A stretch of 15,586 bases of DNA from Peptococcaceae bacterium (GTDB lineage Bacteria > Bacillota > Desulfotomaculia > Desulfotomaculales > Desulfocucumaceae): positions 1 through 15,586 of the forward strand of contig JAAXTT010000022.1 of NCBI GenBank assembly GCA_013336365.1, read 5' to 3'. The notes under the pieces are model-generated. The model worked only from the letters and a program-made list of their open reading frames with translations, was not told the DNA's origin and searched no databases. Positions 1 to 7,197 of the stretch are shown in pieces. How positions within the stretch are numbered: position 1 is the stretch's first letter; every line of letters begins with the position of its first letter. The position numbers and the translations under genes are program-made.

Positions 1-497
1 TAAGGGAGGTTGTTTCAATTCTTACCGATGGTAGGGAGGAAATAACCTTTAATTATTTGTCGAGCCTCCCTTTGGATAAGGGAATGGATAAAAAAGGTAT
101 TTTAAAACTCTATAAAGAAATAGTCGAGAAGCAACTGGAACAGGAAATATCTCGCCAACAAACACTTTTTGGTCCCCATAGAGATGATCTTTCTTTTTAT
201 TTAAACGGGATTGAGGTTAAAAAATATGGCTCTCGGGGACAACAAAGAACAGTGGTGCTGGCTTTAAAGATAGCCTTGATGAAAATGTTTAATCAGGAGT
301 ATCAGGAATATCCTGTGTTACTGCTGGATGATGTTTTTTTAGAACTTGACAGTGCAAGGCAAAAGGGACTGGTAGAAATTTTGAAGAGTGACGCCCAGGT
401 ATTTATCAGCTCAGAAAGAAAGCTGGCTGAATATTTTGACGGAAGAGAAAGACGTTTTAATGTTTCCCAGGGAGTAATTTGCGAGGAGGAAGGATAA
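1..497 (+). CDS. recF: RecF, DNA replication/repair ATPase (C-terminal part)
   Basis: The frame is open to the left edge (codons in phase from base 3), so the N-terminal part with the Walker A lies outside the window. About 164 C-terminal residues are visible. They hold three hallmarks of the SMC-like RecF ATPase: GPHRDD, the ABC-type signature GSRGQQRT, and a Walker B strand PVLLLDDVFLELD, followed by a VFISS strand. RecF loads RecA at gapped DNA with RecO and RecR. A TTG near base 57 is internal and should not be taken as the start, because homologous sequence (SILTDGREEITFNYLSS) continues upstream of it. The stop overlaps the start of the next gene (TAATG), and the remB ribosome-binding site lies inside the last recF codons, so the two are translationally coupled. 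Identification is firm; only completeness is limited by the window. Confidence 0.95.
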   Translation, partial: REVVSILTDGREEITFNYLSSLPLDKGMDKKGILKLYKEIVEKQLEQEISRQQTLFGPHRDDLSFYLNGIEVKKYGSRGQQRTVVLALKIALMKMFNQEYQEYPVLLLDDVFLELDSARQKGLVEILKSDAQVFISSERKLAEYFDGRERRFNVSQGVICEEEG

Positions 498-748
498 TGT
501 TTTTACATCTTGGCGGGGATAAAATAATCCCCAAAAAGGATATAATTGCAATTATTGATTACAAAAAAGGCAACTCCAATATAAACAAGAGCTTTATCAA
601 GGTTGTCAATGAGGAAGGTTTTATGGAGAATATTTCGGAAAAGGACAAGGAAAAATCTTATATTATTACTGATGAAAAAGTAATAATATCATCTATTTCC
701 TGTAATACCCTAAAAAAACGGTCCAAAGAGCTGTTAATTACGGAATAA
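497..748 (+). CDS. remB: RemB/DUF370-family regulator
   Basis: A protein of 83 residues beginning MFLHLGGDKII. It matches the small RemA/RemB (DUF370, formerly YaaB) family, found between recF and gyrB in many Firmicutes. In Bacillus subtilis RemA and RemB act in control of biofilm matrix genes; RemA is a DNA-binding protein. The N-terminal HLG motif and the alternating strand pattern (IIPKKDIIAIID) are the recognisable part. The C-terminus is lysine-rich. The start chosen is the ATG at 497, preceded by GGAGGAAGG (485-493) inside recF. An in-frame TTG 18 bases upstream has no such site. The recF stop and remB start share one base. The role in this organism is inferred from position and family; a matrix function has not been shown for Clostridia here. 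Confidence 0.82.
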   Translation: MFLHLGGDKIIPKKDIIAIIDYKKGNSNINKSFIKVVNEEGFMENISEKDKEKSYIITDEKVIISSISCNTLKKRSKELLITE

Positions 749-776
749 AATATTAAGAGGCACAGTTACTATGAAT

Positions 777-782
777 GGGGGG
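777..782 (+). promoter_or_regulatory. Ribosome-binding site deciding the gyrB TTG start
   Basis: GGGGGG lies seven bases before TTG 790. The in-frame ATG at 775 has only AGAGG (754-758) about 16 bases upstream, which is too far. Translation from TTG gives (M)SQENNN before the conserved QVLEGLEAVRKRPGMYIGS segment, the same spacing as in Bacillus GyrB. Confidence 0.55.
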
Positions 783-789
783 CAATTGT

Positions 790-2697
790 TTGTCGCAGGA
801 AAATAACAATCGTTATGATGCAGAAGAGATACAGGTATTAGAGGGTCTTGAGGCAGTAAGAAAGAGACCTGGAATGTATATAGGATCCACCAGCTCCAGA
901 GGCTTGCACCATTTGGTTTTTGAAGTTGTGGATAACAGTATCGATGAGGCTATGGCCAATTATTGTGACAATATTGAGGTTGTAGTTCATGATGATAAAA
1001 CAGTATCGATTATTGATAACGGTCGAGGAATTCCGGTAGATATCCACCCACAGACAGGACTGACCACAGTTGAAACCGTTCTTACCATCCTTCATGCGGG
1101 AGGCAAATTTGGCGGTGGCGGCTATAAGGTGTCAGGAGGTCTTCATGGAGTAGGGGTTACTGTTGTAAATGCCCTTTCTGAATGGCTTGAGGTGGAAATA
1201 AAAAGGAATGGCAATATTTATCAGCAGGAATACAGAAAAGGTGAAAGAATCAGCCCCTTGGAAATTGTAGGTACCTCTAAAACAGATGGCACAAGAATTA
1301 CCTTCACTCCGGACGCTTCAATTTTTGAGGAAGTTATTTTTAATGATGAAATATTGAAGCAAAGACTTCGGGAGCTGTCTTTTTTAAATAAAGGACTGAA
1401 GATTACTCTCCGGGATGAAAGAAACGGCTATCAGGAGATTTTTCAGCATCAGGGTGGAATAGTCGATTTTGTTTATTATATAAATCGCAATAAAGGTCAG
1501 CTTCACGATAATGCCATATATTTCGAGGGACAAAAGGATAATGTTCAGATCGAGATAGCCATCCAATATACCGAAGGCTATGTGGAAAACCTTTTTTCCT
1601 ATGTAAACAATATTCATACCATTGACGGGGGCAGCCATGAAGCAGGCTTTAAGTCTGCACTCACCAGAGTAATAAATGATTATGCCAAAAAATATAATTT
1701 TTTTAAAAATGATACTCCTGCATTGAGTGGAGAAGATATCCGGGAAGGCATGACAGCAATAATCAATGCCAAGGTGCCGGAGCCTCAGTTTGAAGGACAA
1801 ACAAAAACAAAGCTGGGCAATAGTGAAGTCAGAGGAATAATGGATGGGGTAATCAGTGAAGGCATGGGCACCTTTCTTGAGGAAAACCCCCAAATTGCCA
1901 AGAAAATTATCGAAAAAAGCATATTATCCTCTAGAGCCAGAGATGCTGCAAGAAAAGCTCGGGAACTGACTAGAAGAAAGAGTGCTTTGGAAAGCTCAGC
2001 TCTCCCCGGTAAATTGGCTGATTGCTCCGAGCGGGATCCGGCGCTGTCAGAGCTGTATATTGTTGAGGGCGATTCTGCAGGTGGTTCAGCAAAGCAGGGG
2101 AGAGATAGAAAGTTTCAGGCAATTCTTCCCTTGAGAGGCAAAATACTTAATGTTGAAAAATCAAGAATGGATAAAATATTGGGCAATGAGGAAATTCGTT
2201 CTCTGATAACAGCCTTGGGTACAGGCATCGGGGATGAATTTGATTTAGGCAAGGCCAGGTATCATAAAATAATAATTATGACCGATGCTGACGTAGATGG
2301 CGCTCATATCAGAACCTTGCTTTTGACCTTTTTTTACCGCTATATGAAAAATTTAATGGAAAATGGATATATATATATAGCTCAACCCCCTCTTTTTAAG
2401 ATTAAAAAGGGGAGGTCTGAAAAGTACGCCTACAGTGACAGTGAGCTGGAACAGCAGCTAAAGATTATAGGCAAGGCCGGAATAACCATTCAAAGATATA
2501 AAGGTCTTGGAGAAATGGATGCTACTCAGCTTTGGGATACCACCATGGATCCCGGCACCCGGACAATTTTACAGGTTACTCTGGATGATGCTGTAGAGGC
2601 TGATGCAATTTTCTCCACCCTGATGGGTGACAAGGTGGAGCCCAGACGGGAGTTTATTCAGGAAAATGCCCGCTATGTAAAAAACCTGGATATCTAG
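790..2697 (+). CDS. gyrB: DNA gyrase subunit B
   Basis: ATPase subunit of the A2B2 type II topoisomerase that introduces negative supercoils. The N-terminal GHKL ATPase domain shows QVLEGLEAVRKRPGMYIGS, the catalytic Glu and Mg-binding Asn in EVVDNSIDEA (E45, N49), DNGRGIP with the ATP-contacting D76, and the GGLHGVG lid motif. A transducer domain follows. The C-terminal TOPRIM domain has the metal residues of EGDSAGG (E426) and TDADVDG (D499, D501). The tail ends with QRYKGLGEMDATQLW. With the TTG 790 start the protein has 635 residues and its numbering runs within about three of E. coli GyrB in both the ATPase and TOPRIM motifs. It lacks the ~170-residue insert of the proteobacterial TOPRIM region, as expected for Firmicutes. 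An ATG at 775 would add five residues. gyrA follows 76 bases downstream with no obvious promoter or terminator between, so the two are probably co-transcribed. Confidence 0.97.
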   Translation: MSQENNNRYDAEEIQVLEGLEAVRKRPGMYIGSTSSRGLHHLVFEVVDNSIDEAMANYCDNIEVVVHDDKTVSIIDNGRGIPVDIHPQTGLTTVETVLTILHAGGKFGGGGYKVSGGLHGVGVTVVNALSEWLEVEIKRNGNIYQQEYRKGERISPLEIVGTSKTDGTRITFTPDASIFEEVIFNDEILKQRLRELSFLNKGLKITLRDERNGYQEIFQHQGGIVDFVYYINRNKGQLHDNAIYFEGQKDNVQIEIAIQYTEGYVENLFSYVNNIHTIDGGSHEAGFKSALTRVINDYAKKYNFFKNDTPALSGEDIREGMTAIINAKVPEPQFEGQTKTKLGNSEVRGIMDGVISEGMGTFLEENPQIAKKIIEKSILSSRARDAARKARELTRRKSALESSALPGKLADCSERDPALSELYIVEGDSAGGSAKQGRDRKFQAILPLRGKILNVEKSRMDKILGNEEIRSLITALGTGIGDEFDLGKARYHKIIIMTDADVDGAHIRTLLLTFFYRYMKNLMENGYIYIAQPPLFKIKKGRSEKYAYSDSELEQQLKIIGKAGITIQRYKGLGEMDATQLWDTTMDPGTRTILQVTLDDAVEADAIFSTLMGDKVEPRREFIQENARYVKNLDI

Positions 2698-2760
2698 CGG
2701 AAAACTTGTTCGGAGTAATTGGGCTTGTTAAATTATTAGTTTGCGTTATCTATTTGAACT

Positions 2761-2766
2761 AGGAGG
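2761..2766 (+). promoter_or_regulatory. Ribosome-binding site deciding the gyrA TTG start
   Basis: A perfect AGGAGG ends seven bases before TTG 2774. The upstream in-frame TTG at 2741 has no Shine-Dalgarno sequence. The 2774 start puts the catalytic tyrosine at residue 122, the E. coli position. Confidence 0.8.
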
Positions 2767-2773
2767 GAAATCT

Positions 2774-5209
2774 TTGTCGTCCTTATCAGAAAGTATTATT
2801 CCCATAGACATTAATGTTGAGATGAAACAGTCCTATCTGGACTATGCCATGAGTGTAATAATGGGCAGGGCACTGCCTGATGTGAGAGATGGTCTGAAGC
2901 CGGTTCACAGGAGAATTCTCTATGCCATGTACCAGGTTGGCATGACCCCGGATAAGCCTCATCGAAAAAGTGCCCATATTGTGGGTCAGGTTATGGCTAA
3001 GTTTCACCCTCATGGCGACTCATCAATTTATGATGCTCTGGTCAGATTGGCCCAGGATTTTTCTACCCGATATCCCACCGTTGACGGGCACGGCAACTTT
3101 GGTTCGGTAGATGGTGACTCTGCTGCTGCCATGCGTTATACAGAAGCCAGAATGGCTAAGATAACCATGGAGCTGGTGGCGGATATTGAAAAGAATACGG
3201 TTGATTTTATTCCCAACTATGACAGCAGCGATGAAGAGCCTACGGTATTACCATCTAAAATTCCCAATTTGCTGGTTAATGGCTCCTCGGGTATTGCTGT
3301 GGGAATGGCTACAAATATTCCTCCTCACAATCTGGGAGAGGTTATTGACGGAGTGCTCCAGCTGATTGACAATCCGGAATCAGACATTCAGGAAATAATG
3401 CAGCACATAAAGGGGCCTGATTTTCCTACAGCAGGAAAAATACTGGGCAGAGCCGGCATTGAGTCCGCCTATACCACAGGAAGAGGCTCTATAAAGGTAA
3501 GAGCAACCACGATTACAGAAAAGATCAACAGCGGTAAGGTGGCTTTGATTGTTAAAGAGTTGCCCTATATGGTAAACAAGGCCCGGCTGGTTGAGAAAAT
3601 TGCTGAGCTGGTTAGGGATAAAAAAATTGATGGCATTACTGATCTTCGGGATGAGTCAGACCGTACAGGAATGCGAGTGGTTATTGAGCTCCGCCGGGAT
3701 GTAAATCCCGATATTATTTTGAATCAGCTGTACAAGCATACCCAGATGCAGGAAACCTTCGGAGTAATAATGCTGGCGCTGGTTAATGGTGAACCAAAGT
3801 ACCTGAACATAAGGGAGATTCTTTATCATTACTTAGAGCACCAAAAGCAGGTCATTACCCGTAGAACCAAATTCGATCTGGAAAAGGCGGAAGCCAGAGC
3901 CCATATAGTTGAGGGCCTGCTTATTGCCTTGGATTATATCGATGAAGTGATTAACACAATAAGAGCCTCCCGGACTGTGGATGAAGCCAGAAAATCTCTG
4001 ATGGAGAAGTTTTCCCTCTCAGAAAGACAGGCTGAGGCCATTGTTGAAATGAGACTCAGGAGTCTTACCGGCTTGGAAAGAGAGAAGCTGGAGGCTGAGA
4101 ATAGTGAGCTTCAAAGCAAAATAAGCTATTTCCGGTCTGTTCTGGAGAATGAGTGGATGATCTACAAGATAATAAAGGAAGAGCTTATCGAAATCAAAAA
4201 GAAGTTCTCCGACCCAAGAAGAACGGTAATAATTGATTCCGACATAATTTTAGAGGATGAGGACCTTATTCAGGAAGAGGATATGGTCATTACCATAACA
4301 AAGCAGAATTATATTAAACGGATTGCTTTGGACACCTATAAAAGCCAGCGTCGAGGTGGACGGGGAATAGCCGGCATGGGAACAAAGGAAAAGGATTATG
4401 TAAAGCATCTTTTTGTCGCCAGTACCCATCATTATTTTCTGTTCTTTACCAACAGGGGTAAGGTATTTCGGCTTAAGGTTCATGAACTGCCTGAAGCAGG
4501 GAGAGTAGCAAAAGGAACTGCTTTGGTCAATTTGCTGGAGATGGATAGTGATGACACCATCACTGCTGTTATTCCGGTGAAGGACTTCCTAGGGGACATG
4601 TTTCTCTTTATGGCTACCCGTCAAGGGGTGGTTAAAAAGACTGCTTTGACCCAGTATAAAAATTCCCGGAGAGATGGTCTTATTGCCATAAATCTTGACC
4701 AGGGGGATGATTTGGTAGAGGTAAAGCTTACTGATGGCCAGCAGGGAATTATGCTGGGCACCAGAAATGGCTTTGCCATTCATTTCAGTGAAGAGGATGT
4801 TCCTGCCTATGGTCGGTCTACCCGGGGAGTGAAGGGGATAAAGCTTAGGTCTACTGATCTGGTGGTATCAATGGATACAGTCCGTCCTGAAGCTGAGGTT
4901 TTGGTTGTCACAGCCAATGGCTTTGGCAAAAGAACCAGTGTTGAGGAATATCGCACCCAAATCCGTGGAGGTATGGGTCTGACCAATATAAAGACCAGCA
5001 AAAGAAACGGTGAAGTGGTTGCCATGCAGATTGTCAAGCCGGAGGAAGAGGTTATGATGATCAGTCAAGAGGGGATTATTATTCGAATCAGGGCAAAGGA
5101 TGTATCCTGCATGGGTCGTTCCACCCAGGGAGTAACCTTGATGCGTTTGGACAAGGGCGACCGTTTGGTGGCAGTTGCCAAGGTAGACGAGGAAGAGGCA
5201 GAAGAGTAG
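2774..5209 (+). CDS. gyrA: DNA gyrase subunit A
   Basis: Breakage-reunion subunit of gyrase, 811 residues from the TTG at 2774. The N-terminal winged-helix/tower part starts with YLDYAMSVIMGRALPDVRDG. The active-site tyrosine is Y122 in AAAMRYTEARM. The quinolone-resistance-determining segment HPHGDSSIYD has Ser83 and Asp87, the residues usual in quinolone-susceptible enzymes, in E. coli numbering. The long coiled-coil region spans roughly residues 340-480. The C-terminal DNA-wrapping beta-pinwheel begins after it and carries the GyrA box QRRGGRG at residues 525-531. That box distinguishes GyrA from ParC. Repeated blade motifs such as GRSTRGVKGIKL and GRSTQGVTLMRL follow. The protein ends in a short acidic tail, DEEEAEE. 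It is the last gene of the recF-remB-gyrB-gyrA run. Confidence 0.98.
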   Translation: MSSLSESIIPIDINVEMKQSYLDYAMSVIMGRALPDVRDGLKPVHRRILYAMYQVGMTPDKPHRKSAHIVGQVMAKFHPHGDSSIYDALVRLAQDFSTRYPTVDGHGNFGSVDGDSAAAMRYTEARMAKITMELVADIEKNTVDFIPNYDSSDEEPTVLPSKIPNLLVNGSSGIAVGMATNIPPHNLGEVIDGVLQLIDNPESDIQEIMQHIKGPDFPTAGKILGRAGIESAYTTGRGSIKVRATTITEKINSGKVALIVKELPYMVNKARLVEKIAELVRDKKIDGITDLRDESDRTGMRVVIELRRDVNPDIILNQLYKHTQMQETFGVIMLALVNGEPKYLNIREILYHYLEHQKQVITRRTKFDLEKAEARAHIVEGLLIALDYIDEVINTIRASRTVDEARKSLMEKFSLSERQAEAIVEMRLRSLTGLEREKLEAENSELQSKISYFRSVLENEWMIYKIIKEELIEIKKKFSDPRRTVIIDSDIILEDEDLIQEEDMVITITKQNYIKRIALDTYKSQRRGGRGIAGMGTKEKDYVKHLFVASTHHYFLFFTNRGKVFRLKVHELPEAGRVAKGTALVNLLEMDSDDTITAVIPVKDFLGDMFLFMATRQGVVKKTALTQYKNSRRDGLIAINLDQGDDLVEVKLTDGQQGIMLGTRNGFAIHFSEEDVPAYGRSTRGVKGIKLRSTDLVVSMDTVRPEAEVLVVTANGFGKRTSVEEYRTQIRGGMGLTNIKTSKRNGEVVAMQIVKPEEEVMMISQEGIIIRIRAKDVSCMGRSTQGVTLMRLDKGDRLVAVAKVDEEEAEE

Positions 5210-5220
5210 CAGAATGAATG

Positions 5221-5248
5221 TTGACAATTCCTAGTAGTATTGTAGGAT
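5221..5248 (+). promoter_or_regulatory. Candidate sigma-A promoter for pdxST
   Basis: A perfect TTGACA (5221-5226) is followed after 16 bases by TAGGAT (5243-5248), a four-of-six match to TATAAT. It starts 11 bases after the gyrA stop and leaves a leader of about 65 bases before the pdxS start. Three direct copies of TATTGTAG begin at 5238, 5263 and 5274; the first overlaps the -10 and could be an operator. No terminator is seen after gyrA, so read-through is also possible. Confidence 0.5.
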
Positions 5249-5306
5249 AAAAAGGTTGTTTTTATTGTAGCTATATTGTAGAATGGCTTGGTCAAATAAA
5301 ATACTC

Positions 5307-5313
5307 GGGGAGG
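5307..5313 (+). promoter_or_regulatory. Ribosome-binding site deciding the pdxS TTG start
   Basis: GGGGAGG ends eight bases before TTG 5322. The in-frame ATG at 5283 has no ribosome-binding site. Only the TTG start yields the family-standard 294 residues. Confidence 0.8.
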
Positions 5314-5321
5314 AAATCAAG

Positions 5322-6206
5322 TTGGCACAAAAAGGCACATGGACAGTTAAGGCCGGTTTGGCAGAAATGCTTAAGGGTGGGGTGATTATGGATGTCACCA
5401 ATCCTGAACAGGCCAAAATTGCTGAGGAAGCGGGAGCCTGTGCAGTTATGGCATTGGAAAGGGTTCCTTCTGATATTAGAGCGGCCGGTGGAGTAGCCAG
5501 AATGGCTGATCCTACTATTATTACAAAAATCATGGAAGTCGTAACCATTCCTGTTATGGCAAAGGCTCGGATTGGTCATTTTGTAGAGGCTCAGATTTTA
5601 GAGCAGCTGGGTGCTGACTATATAGACGAAAGTGAAGTCCTTACTCCGGCAGATGAACAATACCACATTGACAAGGCCGCCTTTAAGGTTCCCTTTGTTT
5701 GTGGCGCCAGAAATTTGGGGGAAGCCCTCAGACGGATTGCTGAGGGAGCTGCCATGATCAGAACCAAGGGAGAGCCTGGCACCGGCAATGTGGTGGAAGC
5801 AGTAAGACATATGCGAATGATGATGGCAGAAATTCGCAAGCTTCAAAACATGCCCAGGGAGGAGCTTATGGCTACTGCTAAGGACTGGGGTGCACCCTAT
5901 GATTTGGTTGTTAAGGTAGCAGAGCTGGGACATCTTCCGGTTGTCAATTTTGCCGCCGGCGGCATAGCAACACCTGCAGATGCAGCGTTAATGATGCAAC
6001 TGGGCTGTGATGGTATTTTTGTTGGCTCCGGAATATTCAAGTCTTCAGACCCTGCTGCTCGGGCAAAGGCAGTGGTAATGGCTACAACTCATTACAAAAA
6101 TCCGGAAATACTTGCAGAAATTTCTACCAATTTAGGAGAGGCTATGCCGGGATTGGAGATCTCCTCCATCACCCCGGAGCAGAGGATGCAGGACAGAGGC
6201 TGGTAA
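5322..6206 (+). CDS. pdxS: Pyridoxal 5'-phosphate synthase, lyase/synthase subunit PdxS
   Basis: Synthase subunit of the DXP-independent vitamin B6 pathway. It condenses ribose 5-phosphate (or ribulose 5-phosphate), glyceraldehyde 3-phosphate and ammonia into PLP, using ammonia channelled from PdxT. The TIM-barrel protein is 294 residues from TTG 5322, the same length as Bacillus subtilis PdxS. The catalytic residues fall at their usual numbers: D24 in GGVIMDVTNPEQA, K81 in VMAKARIGH, and K149 in RTKGEPGTG. The later glycine-rich phosphate-binding loops (FAAGGIATPADAA, GCDGIFVGSGIFKS) are also present. The ATG at 5283 would add 13 residues absent from the family. pdxT follows after 40 bases, the usual two-gene operon. 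Confidence 0.97.
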   Translation: MAQKGTWTVKAGLAEMLKGGVIMDVTNPEQAKIAEEAGACAVMALERVPSDIRAAGGVARMADPTIITKIMEVVTIPVMAKARIGHFVEAQILEQLGADYIDESEVLTPADEQYHIDKAAFKVPFVCGARNLGEALRRIAEGAAMIRTKGEPGTGNVVEAVRHMRMMMAEIRKLQNMPREELMATAKDWGAPYDLVVKVAELGHLPVVNFAAGGIATPADAALMMQLGCDGIFVGSGIFKSSDPAARAKAVVMATTHYKNPEILAEISTNLGEAMPGLEISSITPEQRMQDRGW

Positions 6207-6246
6207 TAATTTTTAGGATATTGAGGAAGGACGAAATAAATCAGGT

Positions 6247-6822
6247 ATGTTAATCGGAGTTTTGGCTCTTCAGGGGGCATTTCGGGAGCATGAAAAATCC
6301 CTAAGCTACTGCGGCAAAGACATTATAACCAGGCAAATAAGGCTTCCTCAGCAGCTGGAGGGATTGGACGCCTTGGTAATACCCGGCGGAGAAAGCACCA
6401 CTATGGGTAAGCTCATGAATACCTATAATTTTTTCGAAGCTATAACGGATAAAGCTGAAAAGGGCTTGCCGATTTTCGGCACCTGTGCCGGTTTGATTAT
6501 GATGGCTAAGGGTATCCGTGGGTCAGAGCAGCCACGCCTGGGTTTAATGGATATTGTGGTTGAAAGAAATGCTTTTGGGCGCCAGGTGGAAAGCTTTGAA
6601 GCGGATATTTCCATTGAAGCTTTGGGAAAAGAACAATTTAGAGCGGTTTTTATCAGGGCTCCCTATATTTTGGAAACCTCTCCCCAGGTAGAGGTCTTGG
6701 CCAAATATCAGGAAAAAATTATTTTGGCCAAGCAGGGGAAATTTTTAGCCGCTGCCTTTCACCCGGAATTGACCAGTGACATCAGACTTCATCGTTATTT
6801 TATAGAGAAGTGTGTAGGGTAG
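6247..6822 (+). CDS. pdxT: Pyridoxal 5'-phosphate synthase, glutaminase subunit PdxT
   Basis: Class I glutamine amidotransferase that hydrolyses glutamine and passes ammonia to PdxS; the PLP synthase is a 12+12 complex. The protein has 191 residues and begins IGVLALQGAFREH, the typical PdxT start. It contains VIPGGEST (residues 44-51, oxyanion region). The nucleophile is Cys80 in GTCAGL, and the other triad members are His172 and Glu174 in AFHPEL. The ATG at 6247 is the only plausible start. Its Shine-Dalgarno-like GAGGAAGGA (6223-6231) is about 15 bases away, so translation may depend partly on coupling to pdxS. No clear intrinsic terminator follows the stop. Confidence 0.96.
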   Translation: MLIGVLALQGAFREHEKSLSYCGKDIITRQIRLPQQLEGLDALVIPGGESTTMGKLMNTYNFFEAITDKAEKGLPIFGTCAGLIMMAKGIRGSEQPRLGLMDIVVERNAFGRQVESFEADISIEALGKEQFRAVFIRAPYILETSPQVEVLAKYQEKIILAKQGKFLAAAFHPELTSDIRLHRYFIEKCVG

Positions 6823-6855
6823 CGTGGCTGAATCCTTTAGGCAAGATAAAAGCTA

Positions 6856-6884
6856 TTGCATAATAATATTCTTTGTAGTAGTAT
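6856..6884 (+). promoter_or_regulatory. Possible promoter for the T-box transcript
   Basis: TTGCAT (6856-6861), 17 bases, then TAGTAT (6879-6884) is a moderate sigma-A match upstream of the riboswitch. An alternative -10-like TATATA lies at 6898-6903, nearer the start of Stem I. I cannot choose between them. Confidence 0.3.
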
Positions 6885-6919
6885 TTATTGTAAGTTTTAT
6901 ATAACAAACCCATTGAAGG

Positions 6920-7160
6920 GGTATAGTAGTCCTTCTGGTCCTTTCAGAGAGTCGGTGTTTGCTGAAAGCCGACAGGAACAGCAGGGTGAAGTAGGCTCCC
7001 CGGAGGGTACTGATTGAAAGCAGCAGTAGATAGGTACGGGACTGACCCGTTATAACAGGCCTAAGAGGGTTATCTTTATATAACCAATCAGGGTGGCACC
7101 GCGGGAGTCAATAATCTCTCGTCCCTATTTATTTGTCTGGGGACGAGGGTTTTTTTATTT
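6920..7160 (+). promoter_or_regulatory. T-box riboswitch, probably serine-responsive
   Basis: This leader fills the 375-base gap between pdxT and the aminotransferase gene. The T-box core AGGGTGGCACCGCGGG is at 7090-7105. The terminator pairs CTCGTCCC (7118-7125) with GGGACGAG (7140-7147), followed by T8 (7150-7157). Stem I base: AGTA/TACT (6925-6928 with 7008-7011) and TCCTTC/GGAGGG (6930-6935 with 7002-7007). The distal part has AGAGAG (6946-6951) and the GTCGG/CCGAC hairpin (6951-6955 with 6969-6973). The candidate specifier is TCC (6997-6999), a serine codon, just before CCGGAGG. The bulge UGGC implies a tRNA with discriminator base G73, as in tRNA-Ser; an overlapping CTC (Leu, A73) would not fit. 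Expected behaviour is that uncharged tRNA-Ser stabilises the antiterminator and turns on the aminotransferase and serA. T-box identity is near certain; the specifier is by eye. Confidence 0.93.
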
Positions 7161-7197
7161 TTATCAGCGTAAACAATTTATGAAGGAGTGGGATAAT

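Noticed and set aside
838..5548. Several - strand open frames of 60-170 codons inside gyrB, gyrA and the start of pdxS
   Set aside because: They lie antisense to strongly conserved genes, lack ribosome-binding sites and show no family motifs.
7093..7197. N-terminal extension of the aminotransferase frame starting in the T-box
   Set aside because: The extension translates the T-box terminator and antiterminator RNA. The ATG at 7198 has the ribosome-binding site and family start.
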